Assembly (NCBI GenBank): GCA_023395255.1
Contig: JAEWZN010000010.1
Coordinates: 279,030 to 343,029 of the forward strand
DNA from: Deferribacteres bacterium
Lineage (GTDB): Bacteria; Chrysiogenota; Deferribacteres; Deferribacterales; Geovibrionaceae
Direction: 5' to 3'
DNA: 64,000 bases
In this document: piece after piece, positions 18,312 to 26,718 of the stretch
Layout: each line of letters begins with the position of its first letter
Position numbering within the stretch: the first letter of the stretch is position 1
The notes under the pieces: model-generated
Told to the model about the DNA's origin: nothing
What the model saw: only the letters and a program-made list of their open reading frames with translations
Databases searched by the model: none
Made by a program: the position numbers and the translations under genes

Positions 18312-19622
18312 CTACACATTGCCGAGAATTGAGTCCACTACTGTTTCGTGAAGGTTGCCTATGGACTTTTCAAACACGCTTTTTGTGCGTGCTCCTGCGT
18401 CTGACACGCTCCAGAGGAGTATCTTGGAGCGAGGATCGTTCCCTTTTACATTGCCGTTCCATACCGTGCGTTCAAGCTCTCCCTGAATCTTGTCCGCCTG
18501 AATGGGGATGCTGCGGAGCTCCTCGGAGAAGAGGCGGGGATCGCTCATTACCGCTTCCATTATTCTGCGGTCAATGCTTTCGCGTCTGCCGTTTGAGGAT
18601 GAAAACGCATGCTCAATGGGCATCATCACATGCCCGTACCAGCCAAGGCCGAAGAAGCCCTGATACCCTTTGGTGGGGCATGTTTTGGCTATGTATTTTC
18701 TGCCTGCGAATTTGACTATGCCGTAGGATTCCCCACTGACCATTTCAACCGGAGCGCCTATGGGAAGCTGATAAGGATCAGAACTGGCTATTACCTTCCC
18801 CTCGCTGTCCAGTATGGATATTACCGACCACTCGTCCCCGGTTTTCAGCTTGCGGAAGATCTCCTTCATTTCGTCCTGAAACTTGAAACAGAGGCATAAA
18901 ACACCCAGATAACGGAGGTTTGCCCCGTCTGTCACCCTGTATGCATATATAAGCGATTTTTCATGTGCGGGCAGAATATCGGAGTATCTGAAAACCTCCA
19001 CAAATTCATCCTTTGTGGTGAGAGCTTCTTTTATCAGCGGATCAGCGGATTTTGTTACTTTGTTGTTTTTATCAAGCTGAACAATGAGATTCCCCTCAGT
19101 GTCCAGAAGGACTATATTGAAATAAACAGAGTATTTGGAAACATATTCAGCAAACCGCTCCTGAATGCGGGCAGTCATCTCCTCCCTGATTCTTGTGCGG
19201 TTTATCTGTTCTTCATCCCCGGCGGGCATCTTTCTCAGTTCTTCTGCTTTAAGTATGTACTCCCTGACATCATCGTCCGTGGCGAGAAAACCTATATCCG
19301 CCGTGCGCTCAAACAGGTTTCTTATGAGAATGTCCACTGCCACCTGAGCCTTTGCGCCTATCTCCCGCACTGTTTTATCCAGAAGCTCAAGCCCAAGCTG
19401 GCTGAGGAGTTCGCAGGTGAGGTGGCGGAAGCCTTCGCGGGTTCCGGTCATGTCCGTTCCTGTGCCGCTTATCTTGCCCAGAATGCTTAAGAGATCCCAC
19501 TGACCGCCGAGAGTGCGCAGTTCTTCCCTGTACTCCTCGACCCCTGCCATGTAGCTTATGAGCCCCATGAGTTCCTTTGGGATGAGAACATCTTTATAGG
19601 TAACTGTATTTTGGACTGACAT
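18312..19622 (-). CDS. Cache-domain protein, N-terminal half ending at a TAG
   Basis: A 436-residue soluble protein with a helical start and Cache/PAS-like sensor segments (FNIVLLDTEGNLIVQLD near 170; WSVISILDSEGKVIASSDP near 275). It ends abruptly at TAG (18314-18312, minus strand). Reading through gives a continuous chain of about 866 residues that finishes with a CheW domain in the next open frame. The helical end before the stop (KSVFEKSIGNLHETVVDSIL) flows directly into FWAALAADIM. The simplest explanation is a single nonsense change (for example CAG to TAG) in one gene, giving a split pseudogene or an assembly error. Confidence 0.82.
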   Translation of the reverse strand: MSVQNTVTYKDVLIPKELMGLISYMAGVEEYREELRTLGGQWDLLSILGKISGTGTDMTGTREGFRHLTCELLSQLGLELLDKTVREIGAKAQVAVDILIRNLFERTADIGFLATDDDVREYILKAEELRKMPAGDEEQINRTRIREEMTARIQERFAEYVSKYSVYFNIVLLDTEGNLIVQLDKNNKVTKSADPLIKEALTTKDEFVEVFRYSDILPAHEKSLIYAYRVTDGANLRYLGVLCLCFKFQDEMKEIFRKLKTGDEWSVISILDSEGKVIASSDPYQLPIGAPVEMVSGESYGIVKFAGRKYIAKTCPTKGYQGFFGLGWYGHVMMPIEHAFSSSNGRRESIDRRIMEAVMSDPRLFSEELRSIPIQADKIQGELERTVWNGNVKGNDPRSKILLWSVSDAGARTKSVFEKSIGNLHETVVDSILGNV

Positions 19623-19789
19623 ACTGATTTTCCCCGTTTTGGAACAGATTTAATTCCATTGGGACAAGCAAGAGATGTGCCTTAATAAATAAATCGAATA
19701 GTATGAAAATTTTGTTACATGACAATGCTTAAGAATAATTATTAATTATGCTTAATGAAGCTGATTAAAAATAAGGCATATATTGTGGA

Positions 19790-20872
19790 TTAATTAATCG
19801 ATGCGCCGCTGCTTCCGCTGGCGGAAAACACAGCGGGAGCTGCACTTTCCCTCGCTTCCGTAACCACTCTGCGGATAAATTCCAGCTTTCTGTAGACCAT
19901 GTGTTTGATAACAAATGGGTAGGCATCAAACTTGCCCACGCTTCTGTTCAGGGCGTTCATTGCCACTGCCAGTTCCATCCATTTGGCGAAAATTTGGCGG
20001 AAGTTGTCCCTGCGGAACTCAAGCTTAAGCACGTTGAATGACACAGCGGTTTCGAGGGCATCGTTCATGTGGAGATAATGCGCCCATGTCTCCGCCCAGT
20101 CCTCAAGGGGGTGCATGCTGGCGTATGCGCTTATGTGGTACTCCTGCCAGTCGGCTCTGGGGCCGTTTTCATAGTAATTTTTCAGGGAGATGTCGTAATC
20201 CCAGTAAGGGTTGCCGAAAAGTGAGGTGAACTCAGCCTCCCAGTGCGTGTTCTGAATCAGGCGCATCCAGTAGTAATGCCCTATTTCGTGGCGGAAATGC
20301 CCAAGGTTTGTGCGGTAGCGCTCATTCATTTCCTCCCGCACCGCTACCCTGTATTCGGGATCGGCTTCTGCTGCGTTTATGGTTATAACGCCGCTGTTGT
20401 GACCTGTGTAGATATGCTCTTCCGAAACAAGCGGGTTGGAGCGTCTGTCCTCAAGGAAATCGAACACAAGCCCCTGTTCGGGGTTCTCCTCCCTTGTTTC
20501 AAAGGTGAGCCTGTTGTTGAGAAGGTTGTAGATCATCCGCTTTTTTGCATCTTCCAGAATACGCCAGCGTTTGACATTTTTCGGAATGCTCAGGTGTGGG
20601 ATCATCCTTGTAAGGCGGCAGCTTACGCACTCATCATGACTGTCGTCCTCCGCTATCAGCCAGTTGCAGGAGAGCACATTCTCCGGCCTGTGCTCGCAGA
20701 GGCGGAAACGCGGGCCTGATTCTCCCGCTTCCGTAACAAAGCCGTCCTTGGCATTCTGAATGGTGAACATGCGTAAAGTTGCCGGGTCAAAACCCAGATC
20801 CTGTTCGCAGTTCAGGCATTTTGTGTTGTCAAAAAAAATCTCCGCCCCGCAGGAGCAGTGGAATCTTTTCAT
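19790..20872 (-). CDS. Zinc-ribbon putative metallopeptidase
   Basis: A 360-residue protein. The N-terminus is a zinc ribbon (FHCSCGAEIFFDNTKCLNCEQDLGF), followed by further Cys pairs (LCEH ... LSCNW ... CVSCR). The catalytic signature HEIGHYYW is near residue 193, with a downstream EDWAETWAHYLH helix likely supplying the third metal ligand. This matches the family of putative zinc-binding metallopeptidases formerly DUF2248. It overlaps the alpha-E gene by 4 bases and is the last gene of the ATP-grasp/alpha-E operon. The substrate is unknown; processing of a peptide made by the ATP-grasp enzyme is an inference. Confidence 0.88.
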   Translation of the reverse strand: MKRFHCSCGAEIFFDNTKCLNCEQDLGFDPATLRMFTIQNAKDGFVTEAGESGPRFRLCEHRPENVLSCNWLIAEDDSHDECVSCRLTRMIPHLSIPKNVKRWRILEDAKKRMIYNLLNNRLTFETREENPEQGLVFDFLEDRRSNPLVSEEHIYTGHNSGVITINAAEADPEYRVAVREEMNERYRTNLGHFRHEIGHYYWMRLIQNTHWEAEFTSLFGNPYWDYDISLKNYYENGPRADWQEYHISAYASMHPLEDWAETWAHYLHMNDALETAVSFNVLKLEFRRDNFRQIFAKWMELAVAMNALNRSVGKFDAYPFVIKHMVYRKLEFIRRVVTEARESAAPAVFSASGSSGASIN

Positions 20873-21807
20873 CCGGCAAGTTCCGAGTTAAACCATGTGG
20901 CTGATATTGCGCTGTCTATATCGTAAAGCTCTATCTGTATTTCATCCATGAATCTGTGTATTTCCATTTCGCCCGCTCCGTCCGGTGAGAAGTCCCTCAG
21001 CTTCTGGAGCAGCATATTTATTTTTCCGCGCACAGCGTAGCAGTTGGGCAGCCTGGTGGCCAGAAGTTCCAGCGAGTCCGCGCAGAATTTTACCGAACGC
21101 GGGAATCGGGCATCTTTTAGCAGGAAGCGGATAACCTCCGTACCGACAATCTGTCTTTTCACTTCCTGTCTGTACATCTGGTATGCGCTGAGGGTTTTCA
21201 GCAGGTTCATCCAGACTATTCCTTCCAGACTGCGCATCTTTTTCAGGCTGTTTTCAGACAGCAGCAGAGCTCCGGCATCAACTATTCTTGTTGTGGTATC
21301 TGCCCTTTCTATAAGCCGCCCAAGGTGAAGGAACGTGTGGGTGTGGTTTCTGCTGAGTCCTCCGGCGAGTATCCCCTCAAGCCTCTGCCCGCTGTGTACT
21401 ATGCGGGTGAGGAGCTGGTAGCGCCCGCTGCGGGATAATATCGTATCTTTATCTGTTTTCGCAAGGATATATATTTCATTAACAACCTCCCATGCCTCCC
21501 TCGGAAGTATGTCCCGGCTGGTGCGGGCATTTTCTCTGGCCATGGAGAGGGAAGAGAGCAGGGAACCCATATGTCTCTGATCGGTCAGCAGAAAGGAGGT
21601 TACATTCTGCTCATTCATTTCATCGTACATGCTGCCGAAAGTTTCCTCGGAGCCCGTTATTTTCAGCAGACTGTGCCAGCCGACATCAGTGCCCTTCGGC
21701 ATATCAAGCAGAAGGCTTGTGTAGACATTTACAAGCTTTGCCGTGTTTTCCGTGCGTTCCATATATCTTCCGAGCCAGTAGACCCTGTTTGCAACCTTTG
21801 AAAGCAT
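20869..21807 (-). CDS. Alpha-E domain protein
   Basis: A 312-residue, all-helical protein of the alpha-E (formerly DUF403) family, with the N-terminal signature MLSKVANRVYWLGRYMERTE and LHLGRLIERADTTTRI in the middle. The family almost always sits beside a circularly permuted ATP-grasp protein, as here (one base separates them). It is thought to act with it in making or attaching an uncharacterised peptide. No catalytic residues are established. It overlaps the metallopeptidase gene by 4 bases. Confidence 0.92.
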   Translation of the reverse strand: MLSKVANRVYWLGRYMERTENTAKLVNVYTSLLLDMPKGTDVGWHSLLKITGSEETFGSMYDEMNEQNVTSFLLTDQRHMGSLLSSLSMARENARTSRDILPREAWEVVNEIYILAKTDKDTILSRSGRYQLLTRIVHSGQRLEGILAGGLSRNHTHTFLHLGRLIERADTTTRIVDAGALLLSENSLKKMRSLEGIVWMNLLKTLSAYQMYRQEVKRQIVGTEVIRFLLKDARFPRSVKFCADSLELLATRLPNCYAVRGKINMLLQKLRDFSPDGAGEMEIHRFMDEIQIELYDIDSAISATWFNSELAG

Positions 21808-21808
21808 G

Positions 21809-23257
21809 CTACACCTCCTCCTCTATGACCCAGGTGTCCTTGCTGCCGCCCCCCTGCGAGGAGTTGACAACCAGAGAGCCCTTTTTGAGAGCCACACGGG
21901 TAAGTCCGCCTGCGGTGACATATGTTCCGGAACCCTGTAATATGAACGGGCGGAGGTCAATGTGGCGGCCGTCTATACCGTCTTCCGTGAGGGTAGGGGT
22001 GACCGAGAGGTTCAGCGTAGGCTGGGCGATGTAGTTTCTTGGGTTCTGCTGTATAAGCTCCCGGAAGGTTTCGACCTGCTCCTTTGTGGAGTGGGGGCCC
22101 ACAAGCATGCCGTAGCCGCCGGATTCGTTTGCGGGCTTGACCACAAGCTCCGCAAGGTGTTCAAGCACATACTTCATATGGTCTTCCCTGCGGCAGAGAT
22201 ATGTTTCAACATTGGGGATAAGCGGCTCCTCACCGAGATAAAAGCGTATCATATCCGGCACATAGGCATACACTACCTTATCATCCGCCACGCCGGTTCC
22301 CGGAGCGTTGGCTATTGCCACATTACCCGCCTTCCATGCACGCATGAGCCCCGGCACACCGAGGGCAGAGTCGCTCCTGAACACTTCCGGATCGAGGAAG
22401 TCGTCATCTATCCTGCGATATATCACATCCACAGGAGCAAGCCCCTCTATGGTTTTCATGTATACCCTGTTATCGTCACTGACGTGCAGATCTGTTCCTT
22501 CCACAAGCTCAGCGCCCATCTGCTGAGCAAGGAAGGCGTGTTCGAAATATGCTGAGTTGAATATTCCCGGCGTGAGCACCACAATCTCAGGGTTTGACGC
22601 TCCGGCGGGTGCCATGGAGGTGAGCATGTCGAACAGCTTGGACGGATAGTCGTCCACAGGTATGATATTTATATCTTTGAATAATTCGGGGAAAACCCTT
22701 TTGGTTATCTTGCGGTTTTCAAGCATATAGGAAACACCGGAGGGAACACGGAGGTTATCCTCCAGAACATACATGGTTCCGCTCTGGTCACGCACAAGAT
22801 CGCTTCCGCATATGTTTGCCCATGCGCCGTGGGCAGGTGTCATGCCTATGCACTCGCGGCGGAAGTTGCGGGAGGTGGATATAACATCCTCCGGGATTAT
22901 TCCTGCCTTTATCACTTCCTGCTTGTTGTACAGGTCATTGATGAACATATTCAGAACTTTCAGCCTCTGGGAGAGGCCGTCGGATATTTTTTTCCACTCA
23001 TCGCCGCACATAACGCGCGGGATGATGTCAAACGGCATGGCACGGTCTATATTTGTCCCTTCCCCGTAAACGGTGAAGGTTATGCCCAGTTCAACTATCG
23101 CGGCCTCGGCTGTTTTCTTGCGGGTGTATATGTCTCTTGACGAAAGCTTTTTCAGATGCTCGAAAAGTTCTCTGGAAGCCTTCCGGGGCGTTCCTTTCTT
23201 TTCCATTACCTCGTCAAAGAACTGTGACGGGTCATAATCATTCCAGCCGATGGGCAT
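21809..23257 (-). CDS. Circularly permuted ATP-grasp peptide-ligase-like protein
   Basis: A 482-residue member of the circularly permuted type 2 ATP-grasp family (formerly DUF404/DUF407). Typical segments are VYVLEDNLRVPSGVSYMLENR, DVIYRRIDDDFLDPEVF, LVVKPANESGGYGMLVG and DLRPFILQG. ATP-grasp enzymes form amide bonds through acyl-phosphates. I placed the start at ATG 23257 because AAGGAGGAGAC precedes it, 23 codons inside the longest frame. With the alpha-E and metallopeptidase genes it forms a three-gene operon. The usual transglutaminase-like and 20S-proteasome-like partners seen in other genomes are absent here. Confidence 0.92.
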   Translation of the reverse strand: MPIGWNDYDPSQFFDEVMEKKGTPRKASRELFEHLKKLSSRDIYTRKKTAEAAIVELGITFTVYGEGTNIDRAMPFDIIPRVMCGDEWKKISDGLSQRLKVLNMFINDLYNKQEVIKAGIIPEDVISTSRNFRRECIGMTPAHGAWANICGSDLVRDQSGTMYVLEDNLRVPSGVSYMLENRKITKRVFPELFKDINIIPVDDYPSKLFDMLTSMAPAGASNPEIVVLTPGIFNSAYFEHAFLAQQMGAELVEGTDLHVSDDNRVYMKTIEGLAPVDVIYRRIDDDFLDPEVFRSDSALGVPGLMRAWKAGNVAIANAPGTGVADDKVVYAYVPDMIRFYLGEEPLIPNVETYLCRREDHMKYVLEHLAELVVKPANESGGYGMLVGPHSTKEQVETFRELIQQNPRNYIAQPTLNLSVTPTLTEDGIDGRHIDLRPFILQGSGTYVTAGGLTRVALKKGSLVVNSSQGGGSKDTWVIEEEV

Positions 23258-23510
23258 GTCTCCTCCTTGGTTTGATTCAGATAATCGTACAAACCGCCAA
23301 CAGGCGGCCTCGGAGACCGTAAGCAAAAAAGAATAAGTGATAAAAGATTATATTTATCTCTTATTCTATTACTTTTTAATGTTCTGTGTCAATATCTCGC
23401 GCAGTTTCGTTTACGGAACTTTGTAAGCTGATATTCTCCGGGAACGGAGCGCAGGAGCAGGCAGCAAACACGGTTGCGGGCTTGTTAATATCTTTAAAAT
23501 CCCCCTCCGG

Positions 23511-23530
23511 TCCCCCTTTGCAAAGGGGGA
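23511..23530. repeat. Palindromic intergenic repeat, copy 1
   Basis: A perfect 20-bp palindrome TCCCCCTTTG/CAAAGGGGGA, preceded by a second CCCCCTCC block. The same palindrome occurs at 28953-28972 with a similar flank. It is of the kind dispersed in many bacterial genomes. Confidence 0.75.
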
Positions 23531-23640
23531 AGCTGTTGCTGATAAGGGTAAACTCCATTTCTTTGTGAAGGATGGCTGGGGATGATTTATGAAAATATAT
23601 ACTTTTTAAATTTGAATAGGACTTTGCCAGCAAACGAAAA

Positions 23641-23735
23641 CGCTCCCATGGAAGGGAGCGCACCGTGTGCAGCGAAGCCCTGCTTTGCAGGGCGCGAGCG
23701 TGTATAAAAATCCGGCAGGATGCGCGGATTTTTAT
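23641..23735 (+). repeat. Modular three-hairpin intergenic repeat, copy A
   Basis: Three consecutive perfect hairpins joined by conserved linkers. Stem 1 is CGCTCCC/GGGAGCG with loop ATGGAA. A linker ending CAGCGAAG leads to stem 2 GCCCTG/CAGGGC. GCGAGCGTGT then leads to stem 3 ATAAAAATCC/GGATTTTTAT around loop GGCAGGATGCGC. Other copies keep the linkers and third loop but change stem sequences with compensating changes. It ends 3 bases from the peroxiredoxin stop codon, so it may also terminate that transcript. Confidence 0.8.
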
Positions 23736-23737
23736 TG

Positions 23738-24334
23738 TTAAGACTGATGTCCCGCAGGGTTCTTCTTAAAGAAAGCTTTTTTCTTTTCAGGATCAGGGAT
23801 CATCGTGTCTTTTCCGGGTGTCCAGCCTGCGGGGCAAACCTCACCGTGCTGTCTTACGAACTGGAGAGCGTCAAGGCTTCTCATTATTTCGTCAACGTTT
23901 CTGCCTATGCCGAGGTCGTGAACAAGCTCAAACTGAACAACGCCTTCGGGATCGATGATGAAAGTTGCTCTGAGAGCCATTCCGCCGGGGAGAAGCACGC
24001 CGTAGTCCTCGGAGATTTTTTTAGTGAAATCCGCAACAAGGGGGTAGGCTATTTCGCCGAGGCCGCCTTCGGAACGGGGAGTGTTAATCCATGCAAGGTG
24101 TGAGAATTTGCTGTCAGTGGAAACGCCTACTATCTGTGCGTTTCTTTTTGCAAATTCGGGTGTTGCGTCTGAAAGCGCTGTGATTTCAGTGGGGCAAACA
24201 AATGTGAAGTCGAGGGGGTAGAAGAAAAGAATAACCCATTTTCCTCTGTAGCTTTCGAGGCTTACGTCTTTAAATTCTTTTCCCACGACGGATATTTCTT
24301 TAAAAAGCGGTGCTTGTCTGGTTACAAGGCTCAT
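23738..24334 (-). CDS. 2-Cys peroxiredoxin (AhpC/TSA family)
   Basis: A 198-residue typical 2-Cys peroxiredoxin. It reduces H2O2 and organic peroxides in the cytosol using a peroxidatic Cys in FTFVCPTE (about residue 47) and a resolving Cys in GEVCPAGW (about 167). ATG 24334 is chosen because AGGAGG lies 7 bases upstream; the ATG two codons earlier is too close to it. A consensus sigma-70 promoter is present. The partner reductase (AhpF or thioredoxin) is not nearby. The C-terminal KKKAFFKKN tail is typical of this group. Confidence 0.95.
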   Translation of the reverse strand: MSLVTRQAPLFKEISVVGKEFKDVSLESYRGKWVILFFYPLDFTFVCPTEITALSDATPEFAKRNAQIVGVSTDSKFSHLAWINTPRSEGGLGEIAYPLVADFTKKISEDYGVLLPGGMALRATFIIDPEGVVQFELVHDLGIGRNVDEIMRSLDALQFVRQHGEVCPAGWTPGKDTMIPDPEKKKAFFKKNPAGHQS

Positions 24335-24367
24335 TGGCATCCTCCTAGGTAATGTAATGTATGTCTA

Positions 24368-24396
24368 AGCATATTCCATACCTGTCAGGTTGTCAA
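24368..24396 (-). promoter_or_regulatory. Promoter of the peroxiredoxin gene
   Basis: On the minus strand TTGACA and TATGCT are separated by exactly 17 bases, ending about 34 bases before the start codon. The -35 box is perfect, so strong expression is likely. Confidence 0.7.
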
Positions 24397-24427
24397 TAAA
24401 ATAATACCAATTATTAAATGATAAATT

Positions 24428-24883
24428 TTACCGTTTAGTTTGTTTCTCTTTTCTGGTCTCTTCGATATGCTTCTGCCAGACAATTTTAGAAATGACATTT
24501 CTGTTGAAGTTTGACAGGTTTACATATTCAAGTCCGCATCTGCCGCCCTGAGTCCACACAACACGCACAGTAAGAGGCTGGAGCTCTATTTTAGATCTCA
24601 TATTATAATATTGGTCGCATTTAAGACATTTTGGGAATGTTATTGCGTTTTTTGTCCTCAGTTCAACTATGTCACCCGGTTTAAGACTGCCGTTGTGGAT
24701 TATCTGCATGCCGCCCTCACTCATGTCCAGTGATTTGCACATGAAGCAGCCGCCAGTGTAAGCCTTCGAGCCGTCGTCCCCCTGCTCAAAGAAAAAGCCG
24801 CACATTTTTATTGCGATTTTAGCTCTTACAAAATTTCTCCGGTTGATTGCAACCGATTCACTCGTTTCCTGAAGCGATGTCAT
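24428..24883 (-). CDS. PilZ-domain protein
   Basis: A 151-residue protein with the two PilZ c-di-GMP binding motifs: the arginine box RRNFVRAK near residue 15 and DMSEGGMQ near residue 54. Two CxxC-like pairs (CFMC; CLKCDQ) lie between and after them and could bind a metal; this is not standard for the domain. Likely a cytosolic c-di-GMP effector acting on motility or surface behaviour, fitting the Cache-EAL protein at 8054. It has its own promoter upstream. Confidence 0.85.
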   Translation of the reverse strand: MTSLQETSESVAINRRNFVRAKIAIKMCGFFFEQGDDGSKAYTGGCFMCKSLDMSEGGMQIIHNGSLKPGDIVELRTKNAITFPKCLKCDQYYNMRSKIELQPLTVRVVWTQGGRCGLEYVNLSNFNRNVISKIVWQKHIEETRKEKQTKR

Positions 24884-24946
24884 AATAATACCTGTTAATT
24901 TATTGTATATTTGGTTTAATTTGTATTTCCTGTCTGGTTGTGTATA

Positions 24947-24976
24947 GTATTATTACAGTATGTTTCTGCATGTCAA
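24947..24976 (-). promoter_or_regulatory. Promoter of the PilZ gene
   Basis: TTGACA on the minus strand with a TAATAC/ATAATA -10 element 17-18 bases further on, about 65 bases before the PilZ start. Confidence 0.5.
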
Positions 24977-25096
24977 CTATAATACATAAGTTATATTTTT
25001 ATCCTGCTAACGCAAGGGATATATAACTCTTGTAAAATCCGGTACAATAATTTATTTTGTGCGAACGACATTTAATTTGCATTTTCGGAGTAAAAA

Positions 25097-26527
25097 ATGA
25101 GTCATCCACTTATCATACAAGGCGGAATGGGCGCTGCGGTTTCCAATTGGACACTCGCCAGAGAGGTCTCCAGACAGGGGCAGCTCGGCGTGGTTTCAGG
25201 CGTAGCCATGGACGTGATTTTCGCCAGAAGGCTTCAGGAAGGTGACAAAGGCGGACACATGAGACGCGCTCTTGCCGCATTTCCCTTTCAGGATGCCGCC
25301 GCTAAAATTCTGAAAAAATATTTCAGGGAAGAGGGCCTCACCGAAAGCGGCAGGTATATGAATGTGCCGATGCACAGCGTTAATTCACCCAAAGAGCTTG
25401 TTGAACTCACTGTGGCCGCCAACTTTGCGGAGGTCTACCTCGCTAAAGAAGGGCACAGCGGCAAAGTGGGCATTAATCTGCTTGAAAAAATACAGCTTCC
25501 CAACCTAGCCTCCCTTTACGGGGCAATGCTCGCCGGGGTTGACTACGTAATAATGGGCGCGGGTATTCCCAGAGAGATTCCGGGCATACTCGACCGCTTT
25601 TCCGAGAACCTCAGAGGCGATATGAGGCTTAATGTTGAGGGAGCGCTCAAAGATGAGAGCTTTCATGTTTCCCTCGATCCGAAGGAACTTTTCGGCAGCG
25701 GGCTTCCGTCCCTTAAAAGGCCGGACTTCCTCGCCATCATCTCCTCCAACATACTGGCCACAACAATGGTTAAGAAATCCACAGGCAAGGTCGATGGTCT
25801 GGTTGTGGAATACCCTATTGCAGGAGGGCATAATGCTCCCCCAAGAGGCGGTATGGTTGTTGATGATTCGGGTGAGCCTGTTTACGGGGATAAGGACTTG
25901 ATTGATCTTGAAAAGCTCAGGTCACTTGATGTTCCCTTCTGGCTTGCCGGAGCATTCGCCGAGGCTAATAAGCTTAAGGAAGCAATCAAAAAAGGCGCTG
26001 CGGGTGTGCAGCTTGGAACAGCTTTCGCATTTTGCAGAGAATCAGGGCTTGATGAAAAACTCAGAAAGGCTATCCTCTCTTTCGGCAAGTTCGAAGTGAA
26101 GACAGATATATTCGCCTCCCCCACAGGGTTTCCCTTTAAGGTGCTTAAGGTTCTCGGTACACTTTCCGAGGCTTCGGAATATGCCGCCAGACCCAGAATC
26201 TGCAATCTCGGCTATCTTCGTACACTTTTCAGAAAGGAAGACGGCACAGTGGGCTACAGATGCCCCGCTGAGCCTGTGAAATCATATGTGGACAAAGGCG
26301 GTAAAGAGGAAGATACGGAAGGGCGCAAGTGCCTCTGCAACGGTCTTCTCGCCAACATAGGCCACGCCACGCAGTATATGAACGGTTATTTCGAAAAGCC
26401 TTTGGTTACAGCGGGTTCGTGCTTTGCCGCGGTTAAAGAATTTATCACAAACGGCAACCACTCTTTCAGCGCAAAGGATGTCATTGACTATGTGCTGGGA
26501 GATCTTAAGCCAGCCGAACAGGAATAA
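25097..26527 (+). CDS. Nitronate monooxygenase / NPD-family flavoprotein
   Basis: A 476-residue TIM-barrel flavoenzyme of the 2-nitropropane dioxygenase/nitronate monooxygenase family. It has LIIQGGMGAAVSNWTLA at the start, IMGAGIPREIPGIL near 155, and FMN phosphate-binding GGHNAPPRGG and GAAGVQLGTAFAFC segments (about 245 and 300). It is longer than classical NMOs (about 330-370). The C-terminal ~120 residues contain several Cys (CNLGYLR, YRCPAEP, RKCLCNGLLANIG), as in the PfaD-like/long NMO subgroup of anaerobes. The true substrate is uncertain. GGAG precedes ATG 25097. Confidence 0.85.
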   Translation: MSHPLIIQGGMGAAVSNWTLAREVSRQGQLGVVSGVAMDVIFARRLQEGDKGGHMRRALAAFPFQDAAAKILKKYFREEGLTESGRYMNVPMHSVNSPKELVELTVAANFAEVYLAKEGHSGKVGINLLEKIQLPNLASLYGAMLAGVDYVIMGAGIPREIPGILDRFSENLRGDMRLNVEGALKDESFHVSLDPKELFGSGLPSLKRPDFLAIISSNILATTMVKKSTGKVDGLVVEYPIAGGHNAPPRGGMVVDDSGEPVYGDKDLIDLEKLRSLDVPFWLAGAFAEANKLKEAIKKGAAGVQLGTAFAFCRESGLDEKLRKAILSFGKFEVKTDIFASPTGFPFKVLKVLGTLSEASEYAARPRICNLGYLRTLFRKEDGTVGYRCPAEPVKSYVDKGGKEEDTEGRKCLCNGLLANIGHATQYMNGYFEKPLVTAGSCFAAVKEFITNGNHSFSAKDVIDYVLGDLKPAEQE

Positions 26528-26555
26528 CAATTATCTGATTAAATGCCTGATGCAG

Positions 26556-26587
26556 GCCCGCGGGAGAAAAGTCCGCGGGCTTTTTTA
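26556..26587 (+). terminator. Rho-independent terminator of the NMO-like gene
   Basis: An 8-bp GC stem (GCCCGCGG / CCGCGGGC) followed directly by TTTTTT, starting 28 bases after the stop codon. Confidence 0.85.
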
Positions 26588-26718
26588 TTTATACCTGATT
26601 ACTATGATTATATAAGACTAAATCAGTGTTAAACTTTTATTGAAATAAATGTGAAGAAAGCTATTATTACTCTCTAGAAACTTTATCTGCCACACAAAAA
26701 GGGTTCTGAGGTTTATTT

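Noticed and set aside
18312..18314. TAG as a pyrrolysine or other recoded codon
   Set aside because: No second in-frame TAG gene, no Pyl machinery in the window and no methylamine methyltransferase context; a nonsense mutation is simpler. Kept only as a check in the finding.
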